DNA from: Anodontia alba
Lineage: Eukaryota > Mollusca > Bivalvia > Lucinida > Lucinidae
Length of the DNA stretch: 64,000 nt
Direction of reading: 5' to 3'
Assembly (NCBI GenBank): GCA_964016985.1
Contig: OZ024821.1
Location: forward strand, 127,929,555 to 127,993,554
The notes under the pieces were generated by a model. That model did not search any database, was not told where the DNA came from, and saw only the letters and a list, made by a program, of their open reading frames with translations. Position 1 is the stretch's first letter, and every line of letters starts with the position of its first letter. The translations under genes were made by a program, and so were the position numbers. Positions 62,001 through 64,000 of this stretch are shown here, piece after piece.

Positions 62001-62866
62001 ATAAAGATATGAGGTGTAACATGAGAAAACGTACCTTCTCACAACTGTGCCCAACAAAGACTCACATCAGCCTGAGCAGCCTCACATTCACAGTCTTCGT
62101 TGTCCACATAAACTTTGCAACCTCGACTATTCAAATTCTGCTCAATGAAGACAAAAGATTCCGATCAGACTGCAGGAATGCATAGCTACAGATAAGAGGG
62201 GGTATCCACATAATATTTTTCTTATTTCCCAAGGAAAACATATGTTGTGGTACTCATTAGGAGTGCCTCGCCGAGGCGCTTCTAATGAGTACCCACAACA
62301 TATGTTTTCATTGAGAAATAAGAAAGATATCAGCAGTTTTCGGATGAAAAAAGTGCATTATCTGTTGCTATGAGGAATGTGCAGGCTGATCTGAATCTTT
62401 GCTGGAAACACTTCAGAAGGTACATTTTCCAATGTTGTTGCTAATATTTCAATAATGTTCCAAATTTATTGAAAATAAAATGGTTCACAGAATGTGTACC
62501 AAAAATAGGAAGAACTTCATTGAAGTTTATGTCCCATCTGCATACTAAAATGTAAAAACAAGCACCAGAAGAGTAAGAGTTGTCATCCTTGTTTAGCTCA
62601 GTGATCAGTGACGTGAAATTAACTTCATTTAGCATGGTCGCTACGGTGGATGCTTGTGTGGAAGTAAGTACACGGATGAACAAATGGACGGAAACTTGCA
62701 CGCCTAAGTCACCCATGCAAATGCAGGTGCGTTAAAAAATGCATCTTACCAGCAGATCCAAAAGCGAGATGAAATCGACTATCAGGGTTAAACTTAACAC
62801 AACATACATTGGCTTTTGCCTCTAGACTAGCAATTGAGTGATCTTGGTTAGATGACCACAGTTTCA
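38751..62866 (-). CDS. COP1: COP1 (RFWD2) E3 ubiquitin ligase, C-terminal WD40 part, seven exons, 5' end outside window
   Basis: Seven minus-strand exons splice in frame (572 nt, about 190 residues plus TGA) into the end of a COP1-type WD40 propeller. Seen: [106 protein letters not shown], then VLELV and stop. This order and wording match animal and plant COP1 as I know it. Family knowledge: COP1 is a RING, coiled-coil, WD40 ligase that joins DET1/DDB1/CUL4 and uses its propeller to bind VP-motif substrates and adaptors such as Tribbles proteins and ETS/JUN factors. RING and coiled coil would be encoded beyond position 64000. All introns are GT-AG, 1.7 to 7.2 kb, and packed with MITEs and SINEs. 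The reading frame is open in every exon, so the gene appears intact here. Confidence 0.96.
39191..39501 (-). mobile_element. SINE-1, full length, in the last COP1 intron
   Basis: Reversed: tail GTTTGTGTTGAGGTTTTATG first, head GAGCCACCGAGGCCGGCC last, with intact B box complement GGGGGTTGAACCCGC. Short target duplication AACTGCT (39183 and 39504). Confidence 0.93.
39502..40685. other. Intron sequence with one short direct repeat
   Basis: TTTGCAATCAAACTTAATTTACAGCTTTA type 30-mer occurs twice in tandem (39960 and 39998). Otherwise nothing recognised. Confidence 0.45.
40690..40812. mobile_element. P5 palindromic MITE
   Basis: GTGGGTACTCATTAGAAGGC / GGGGCTTCTAGTGAGTATTC; TTTTCTTATTGCTCCATG outer arm. 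Confidence 0.75.
41512..41885. mobile_element. P5 MITE interrupted by a TA-flanked MITE
   Basis: GTGGGTATTCATTAGTGGC hairpin and CATGGAGAAATA, then the other element, then ATAAAAATATCAGTACTTTT: the two parts restore the usual GAGAAATAAGAAAAATATC flank. Confidence 0.8.
41632..41834. mobile_element. Tigger-like palindromic MITE
   Basis: Ends CAGTGAAACTTGTGTAAG and CTTACACAGATTTAACTG, TA on both sides; perfect inner palindrome CATGTAATTTTGCTAGC and complement at 41710-41748. Confidence 0.85.
42010..42190. mobile_element. P5 MITE, diverged
   Basis: TATTTTTCTTATGTCTTGAT, GCCTTGTCCAGGCCAGGC centre, CTTCTAATGAGTAACAACAA. Confidence 0.65.
42191..42900. other. Intron sequence without recognised repeats
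   Basis: No gene, SINE or palindrome seen on either strand. Locally low-copy in appearance. Confidence 0.4.
42905..42982. mobile_element. P2-like hairpin
   Basis: AGACAGCAAAGGCACAGATC / CTGATCAGGGCCTTCCCTGT with inner GACTGTGC ATCA GCACAGTC. Confidence 0.7.
43167..43211 (-). CDS. COP1: COP1 exon F: ANSQG micro-exon
   Basis: Exon of 45 nt, phase 0 at both ends. Acceptor ATCTTGCAG, donor GTGAGT. Encodes [23 protein letters not shown] is the signature of the last COP1 blade. On its own it would be missed by gene finders; it is secured by its place between exons E and G. Confidence 0.95.
43395..43505. mobile_element. P2 hairpin, diverged
   Basis: GCAAACAGTGTAGACCCAGA versus GGATCTACACTATTTGCC, inner stem decayed. 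Confidence 0.6.
43655..43942 (-). mobile_element. SINE-1, old copy
   Basis: Reversed tail GTGTTTGTGTTGAGATGTTA through B-box complement GGTGTCAAACCCGC and ATCACCAGTCAGATGCGCAT. Head cut by a P6 MITE. Confidence 0.85.
43945..44172. mobile_element. P6 palindromic MITE
   Basis: CATGGTTATAAAACTTTTTC / complement; inner AAATATGAAAATGCCAATTA and complement about TTGTTGG; GCTCAGCTGAGC in both arms. Confidence 0.85.
44259..44552 (-). mobile_element. SINE-1, old copy
   Basis: Reversed SINE body (GTTTAATGGCCCAGTCAATC, CTACCCTTCTTGAATCAG) and degraded head. Confidence 0.75.
44670..44860. mobile_element. P6 palindromic MITE
   Basis: CCCCAAGGTTATAAAACATT, inner AATGCCAACAACAGTTGGCA, and a repeated TTTATTAGCAGAGAAATTTT on the right arm. 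Confidence 0.85.
44910..45163. mobile_element. P4 palindromic MITE next to COP1 exon E
   Basis: AATCGTTAAAGTGCTTATTA start; arms CAGAGAAAATAAGGCTTGAC / complement; end GCACCTTAAAGGTTAA. Its edge is within a few bases of the exon E donor. Confidence 0.8.
45167..45226 (-). CDS. COP1: COP1 exon E: short acidic WD40 exon
   Basis: Exon of 60 nt, phase 0 at both ends. Acceptor ATATTTCAG, donor GTGAGT. Encodes [20 protein letters not shown], matching the charged loop followed by EFVSAVCW in other COP1s. After WRP the vertebrate protein (from memory) has a few extra residues (ALPDGE-like) before SNV; here the join to exon F is direct, closer to the plant length. A P4 MITE ends 4 bp from the donor. 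Confidence 0.95.
45608..45833. mobile_element. P2a MITE, well preserved
   Basis: TACCGTATTTACCCTAAGTA / TACATATGGTAAATACGGTA termini. Perfect hairpin 45723-45788: GCAAACAGTGTAGACCCAGA with inner stem GAGACGCCGC GTTCT GCGGCGTCTC. Confidence 0.92.
46000..46125. mobile_element. P5 palindromic MITE, altered centre
   Basis: TTGTTGGTACTCATTTGAAT / complement around GGCCTGATTTGTTGAGGC: outer stem as in P5, inner stem different but paired. Confidence 0.8.
46147..46242. mobile_element. 96-bp hairpin MITE
   Basis: GAAATTGCTTGACTGTAGGC and complement with inner AAGATGTGCTGTAATTAG; 5-base loop. Single copy here. Confidence 0.75.
46307..46595 (-). mobile_element. SINE-1, old copy
   Basis: GAGTTTTATGGCCCAGTCAA through TGGGATTTGAACTTGCAACC; ends at another copy. 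Contains an internal repeat TTCTTGAATCAGCAGAAGG. Confidence 0.75.
46596..46735 (-). mobile_element. SINE-1 tail fragment
   Basis: GAGTTAAATGGCCCAGTCAA and GGTCAGGTTATCTAACCACA only; head and middle missing. Confidence 0.7.
46776..47075 (-). mobile_element. SINE-1, old full-length copy
   Basis: GAGTTTAATGGCCCAGCCAA through ACTGAGCCACAGGGGCCGGC. Third in a row of same-orientation copies. Confidence 0.8.
48012..50575 (-). mobile_element. Helentron-like element inserted in the inverted repeat
   Basis: Minus strand: 5' TTAGCTCACCTGAGCTCTGC hairpin, TGTGATCACTTTTCGTCCG, (CGTCC)n, core repeats as at 18.9-19.9 kb (GGTCAAATGTCAATG, CCATATATGGGCATGG), CTCAGGTGAGG, 3' hairpin GGCCCGTGGGCC, TCTTGTTTT. 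Contains a nested SINE-4. Confidence 0.9.
49809..50045 (+). mobile_element. SINE-4, tRNA-derived with (TTA)n tail
   Basis: A box TGGTGCAGTGGTAAAGCA, B box GGGTTCGATCCCC, then TCCTTGAGCAAGAGACTTTA, a body segment resembling those in metazoan V-type SINEs, and ten ATT/TTA units. Inserted in GTCAATGTACGACC of the surrounding core repeat with AATG doubled. The acceptor ends do not pair, so it is not a tRNA gene. Confidence 0.88.
50622..50800 (-). mobile_element. SINE-1-like copy in the left arm of the inverted repeat
   Basis: CTGGGCAGGCTTAGAACTCC, CTGACAACTGCCCTTCTTTA, then a different head: GACGCCCTACCGACTGCGCT with ACACGGCC. The tail is missing. Absent from the opposite arm. Confidence 0.65.
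52190..52340. mobile_element. P5 palindromic MITE
   Basis: AAAACATATGTTGTGAGTAC / complement around GTGCCTCAGCAAGGCAC; left flank CAGCTCCAGATAAGGC. Confidence 0.85.
52463..52551 (-). CDS. COP1: COP1 exon [18 protein letters not shown]40 exon
   Basis: Exon of 89 nt. Acceptor TTTTTGCAG, donor GTAAGA. Two bases complete Gly, then 29 codons: [20 protein letters not shown] and KFDTVRSVL, ending in phase 0. Animal COP1 has a very similar [17 protein letters not shown] stretch. The exon lies only 0.4 kb from the outer end of a large inverted repeat that fills the next intron. Confidence 0.97.
52880..52990 (-). mobile_element. tRNA-derived SINE head fragment
   Basis: ACTGAGCGGATTCTAACCCA and TAAGAGCATTAACACTACTC resemble a reversed A/B-box region (SINE-3 type). 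Confidence 0.45.
53025..53258 (+). mobile_element. P1 palindromic MITE, diverged
   Basis: GGGCCCAGTTGTTCAAAAC / complement; interior more substituted and the central palindrome shortened (GTAGCTTTTGCATTGCAC). Confidence 0.85.
53368..53622 (-). mobile_element. SINE-2 with G-rich tail junction
   Basis: Head complement CACTAGGCTACAGGGGCC, B-box complement GAGGCTCGAACCAC, tail side T-run plus GGTGGGGGGGGGTGGGG (53385-53409). Confidence 0.85.
53650..54856 (-). mobile_element. Helentron-like element with ~155-bp satellite core
   Basis: Minus strand: 5' TTATGCCCTCGCCATTTTCA / AATGGGGGGCATA hairpin, short CTGTCCGTATG, then seven to eight ~155-bp monomers (AGGGCCATAACTCCCAAAAT, CCTAAATCGAACTTGACCTA). 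Ends TGGGGGCATTTGTGTC with weak hairpin GTGT / ACAC. Confidence 0.75.
54890..56940 (-). mobile_element. Helentron-like element with two satellite cores
   Basis: Minus strand: 5' TATCGCACCTGCTTGTAGCA hairpin; (CGTCC)n at 56830-56890; four ~155-190-bp units, each with its own GGACG tract (56210-56920); then about eight 147-bp units (GGTCAAGGTCACCGGGTCAA, 55140-56210); AGCAGGTGCG, hairpin TTCCGCGGAA, TTCTTGTTATC. Short frames over it are satellite. Confidence 0.85.
56940..57136. mobile_element. P2d MITE
   Basis: Hairpin 56974-57041 (CAAACAGTGCAGACCCAGAT, inner GACTGATCCT / AGGAGCAGTC with one mismatch) and flank AAAATTTAGGCCAAAAAAGT. Confidence 0.75.
57140..57240. mobile_element. P5 MITE, truncated
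   Basis: AAGTGCCTCTGTGAGGCACT centre and AATAAGCACCCATAACTTAT; left outer arm lost. Confidence 0.7.
57241..57965. other. Intron sequence with no recognised repeat
   Basis: The 102-codon frame 57335-57643 has no motif; a P7-like piece (ACAAGGATCTTCCCAGGTAT, AGGCCTCGATCAGG) lies in 57476-57600. Confidence 0.4.
57971..58203 (-). mobile_element. SINE-1, 5'-truncated
   Basis: Reversed tail GTTTGTGTTGAGGTTTTACG through AAAGAATGTCGCCG; head replaced by a SINE-3 copy. Confidence 0.88.
58204..58378 (-). mobile_element. SINE-3 copy beside COP1 exon C
   Basis: GTCCCTTTCAACAATATTTA, CCCGAGACCTCATGATCCAA, CCACTCAGCCACCTGGAC; lies 52 bp past the exon C donor. Confidence 0.8.
58430..58554 (-). CDS. COP1: COP1 exon [10 protein letters not shown] to DYIACG WD40 exon
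   Basis: Exon of 125 nt. Acceptor GTTATTAG, donor GTAAGT. The first base completes Ala and the last begins Gly, so phases fit both neighbours. Encodes [20 protein letters not shown] then [30 protein letters not shown] is a near-universal COP1 blade end, and [11 protein letters not shown] opens the following blade. Confidence 0.97.
58612..58710. mobile_element. P4 MITE, left half
   Basis: TTTACCACTCTATGGGCTGA, CAGCAGCCAACAAAATGGTG, ATTTCATGCAAATTATCTCC; stops at the axis. Confidence 0.65.
58740..58932 (-). mobile_element. SINE-3
   Basis: GATTTGAAGTTTTATGTCCT through GGGATTCAAACCCAGGACC and CTAACCACTCGGCCACCTGG (reversed B and A boxes). Confidence 0.85.
59130..59200. repeat. Poly(C)/(CA) tract facing a G-run
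   Basis: ACC followed by about 17 C, (CA)n, then GTAGGGGGGGTGGGGGGAG 25 bp on. The C and G runs are complementary and could pair or form a G-quadruplex. Confidence 0.8.
59405..59615. mobile_element. P4 palindromic MITE
   Basis: TTAACCTTTAGAACTCATTG / CAGCATGCTAAGCAGTAA ends; centre ATGTAAATTGTCTCCAGACA with complement. Confidence 0.8.
59616..60095. other. Intron spacer
   Basis: T-run near 59682 and AT-rich sequence; nothing recognised. Confidence 0.45.
60099..60399 (-). mobile_element. SINE-1, moderately old
   Basis: Reversed: GTTTGAGTTGAGGTTTTATG through GGGGATCGAACCCCAAGACC and GACTGAGCCACTGAGGCC. Target duplication about TTTAATG on both sides, diverged upstream. Confidence 0.88.
60650..60903. 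mobile_element. P7 repeat, long form, abutting COP1 exon B
   Basis: GCGCATGACAAAACCTACAA / TTGTAGGTTTTGTCGTGCGC are inverted termini (60663 and 60869); centre GACTCGGATCAGACTGCATG with complement. Ends 2 bp from the exon B donor. Confidence 0.85.
60905..61022 (-). CDS. COP1: COP1 exon [14 protein letters not shown]40 exon
   Basis: Exon of 118 nt. Acceptor ATTCCAG, donor GTAAGT. Enters in phase 1 (completes Asp) and leaves in phase 2 (two bases of Ala). Encodes [20 protein letters not shown] then [24 protein letters not shown] is the WD-like end of one blade and [12 protein letters not shown] the GH start of the next; both are hallmark COP1 strings. A P7-family repeat abuts the exon at its 3' side (60650-60903). 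Confidence 0.97.
61095..61155. mobile_element. P2 hairpin, short
   Basis: GCAAACAGTGTAGACCCAGA / CAGGGTCTCTACTATTTGC with the inner stem reduced to TCAAACTTGA. Confidence 0.75.
61165..61320 (+). mobile_element. SINE-1, 5'-truncated
   Basis: Starts inside the body at GCTTCAAGAAGGGCAG, ends GGGCCAATAAACTCC and (AAC)n. Confidence 0.75.
61384..61575. mobile_element. P5 MITE, long form
   Basis: CATAGCTCCAGATAAGACAT / CTAATTTGGAGCTATG outer arms, GTGGGTACTCAACAGAGGCC centre. Confidence 0.8.
61597..61660. mobile_element. P2 hairpin, reduced
   Basis: GTGTAGACTAAGATCAAAC and CTCAGGGTCTGCACTGTTTG. Confidence 0.6.
61707..61832 (-). mobile_element. SINE-1 tail fragment
   Basis: GAGTTTTATGGCCAAGTCAA through GTACTTGTGCACATTCTTTC; then replaced by a P5 piece. 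Confidence 0.75.
61833..61955. mobile_element. P5 MITE, internal deletion
   Basis: CACAAAAACATATGTTGTGG joins almost directly to ACACATGTTTTTGTGGAG; the central half of each arm is gone. Confidence 0.7.
62195..62365. mobile_element. P5 MITE, well preserved
   Basis: AAACATATGTTGTGGTACTC / complement around GTGCCTCGCCGAGGCGC. Confidence 0.85.
62640..62737 (-). mobile_element. 5' fragment of a Helentron-like element at the exon A donor
   Basis: Minus strand: TTTTTTAACGCACCTGCATT hairpin with ATGCATTTGCATGGG, GCGTGC, CGTCCATTTG: the GCACCTGC family of 54.9-56.9 kb. Its outer edge is 12 bp from the coding exon. Confidence 0.75.
62750..62866 (-). CDS. COP1: COP1 exon A: first WD40 exon in the window
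   Basis: Exon of 117 nt. Acceptor TTTTCAG, donor GTAAGA. It enters with two bases of a split Val codon (upstream exon must end in one base, presumably G) and leaves with one base of the Asp codon. It encodes [20 protein letters not shown] followed by [18 protein letters not shown]. The KLW closes one WD repeat (as in RVKLW of other COP1s) and the rest opens the next. Only 12 bp separate the exon edge from a transposon end at 62640-62737. Confidence 0.96.
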
Positions 62867-63039
62867 CTGAAAATAAACATTACAGAATTAAACTACATTT
62901 TGGCACACACTGACTGTCAGCAGAGAACCACAAACACTAAAATTTCTACCAATTTTATGTCTCTTGAGATAAAGAAATTAAAAACTAATAGCAATGTAAT
63001 TTCAATTCCTGTTTACTGTTCAGGCATTTTAACCTATTT

Positions 63040-63245
63040 TAGACTGAATAAACTCCCCTACACTATAAATTGGAAGAGTCAAATTTCAATTTTAGGTATG
63101 TCAGGCTATGTGATTTAGATATTCCTAGAGAAAAATGGCTAAACTATGAGCAAACAGTAGAGAGCTTGATCAGATGCCACATTCTGCGGCATCTGATCTG
63201 GGTCTACATTGTTTACCTATTTCCTTTTTCTAGACTAAAATGTGT
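63040..63245. mobile_element. P2b MITE
   Basis: ACTGAATAAACTCCCCTACA and CCTAGAGAAAAATGGCT as at 7560; hairpin 63149-63212 with inner GATGCCAC ATTCT GCGGCATC (one G.T-type mismatch). Confidence 0.85.
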
Positions 63246-63254
63246 TAAAAATTA

Positions 63255-63475
63255 TAAATCCGTAACTCTAGATAAGGCATTTTTTTTAAACTAAGAACTT
63301 TTTATATAATGAAAATATGTTAAGGGTAATCATCTGAAATGCCTCAATGAAGTCAAAAACAATATATGTTGTGGGTACTCACTAAGCCTTAGCTTCTAAT
63401 GACTAACCACAATGTATGTCTAAGGACTACCCACAACATACGTTTTTATTTTCGACATTTTTCAGAAAGTGGTTT
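63255..63475. mobile_element. P5 MITE, rearranged
   Basis: CGTAACTCTAGATAAGGC start; GTTGTGGGTACTCACTAAGC; two right-arm copies (GACTAACCACAATGTATG and GACTACCCACAACATACG). Confidence 0.75.
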
Positions 63476-64000
63476 AAGCTTGGCGCTTTACACAGAAGTA
63501 AACTTGCAAACTTTTGTCATGATTTAATGCAAAACCATTTTTCGTAATGACATATGCACAAAAAAGTTCTATTCTAGTCATTGGTTTTTAAGAAATCAAA
63601 TATTTTCAGATTTTCAACAAGTTCCGCTTGTTCAATTTTTCTGAAATTTCACTTTTTTGTTGTGAAACATCAATAATTCAAATTCAGCAGAGAAAAGAAA
63701 AAAACATTTTCTTGGACAAAAATTAAAAAAAAATTGCTTTACTATAGAAATTGCATAGGTCAGACCATTTTTTTGGCCGTAAATTTAATTTTAGGGTATA
63801 TATTTGAGAACAAAACACAGAAGCAGAAAAGACAAATGGTTTCTGATAAGATATAGTCAATCAGAACAAAATATTTTCATTTAAGATAAAACACCAAGCA
63901 AAAAACATCTTCCCGCGTGATGCTGAAAGGACAGTAAGTTAAATCTATAGATGTTATCAAATTTGTCTGTAATTTTGTTTTCATCAGTGAATTTCTGCAA
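63476..64000. other. COP1: Intron sequence with no recognised feature
   Basis: Upstream intron of COP1. AT-rich; I looked for the preceding WD40 exon (LASGSDDAR-type) on the minus strand and did not find it. Confidence 0.5.

Noticed and set aside
63476..64000. Next upstream COP1 exon
   Set aside because: Searched the minus strand for SGSDDAR, WSVDF and VWEY-type WD40 strings; none found with splice sites.

Overview
The window looks like nuclear DNA from a mollusc, most likely a heterodont bivalve such as a dreissenid or venerid clam. That is inferred from the AT-rich base composition, long introns, and very dense small repeats (tRNA-derived SINEs, palindromic MITEs, pearl/Helentron-like elements with satellite cores). 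No search was possible, so the species is not proven.

I can support one protein-coding gene: the 3' end of a COP1 (RFWD2) E3 ubiquitin ligase orthologue on the minus strand. Seven exons (62866-62750, 61022-60905, 58554-58430, 52551-52463, 45226-45167, 43211-43167, 38768-38751) join in frame with GT-AG introns. They encode the last ~190 residues, i.e. the C-terminal WD40 repeats, ending in VLELV and a TGA stop. The 5' exons (RING, coiled coil, first WD40 repeats) lie beyond the right edge. A probable 3' UTR runs to about 37.7 kb, where the first AATAAA on that strand lies.

Positions 1-37.7 kb show no recognisable gene and are almost entirely repeats. In order: Helentron-like elements at 0-2.6 kb (one nested in another); a 35-bp minisatellite at 2.9-3.4 kb; MITEs and SINEs at 4.4-15.2 kb; elements with 165-bp, 330-bp and 322-bp satellite cores at 15.7-17.4, 18.9-21.8 and 22.1-23.5 kb; GGGCCC-ended palindromes at 24.8-32.5 kb; and a 52/104-bp satellite at 34.3-36.9 kb. 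The same families fill the COP1 introns. The largest intron (45.2-52.5 kb) holds an inverted repeat with ~1-kb arms that has been split by a 2.5-kb Helentron-like insertion, itself carrying a nested SINE. The 52.6-58.4 kb intron holds two more satellite-cored elements.

The repeats are all non-autonomous: I see no transposase, reverse transcriptase or Rep/helicase reading frame. Two patterns stand out. At least eight elements with unrelated cores share one end design: subterminal inverted repeats, a GGACG-type minisatellite, then a short hairpin closed by TCTTGTT. Also, one hairpin stem (AACAGTGTAGACCCAGATCAG-like) recurs in several MITE contexts with inner stem sequences that change while staying paired.
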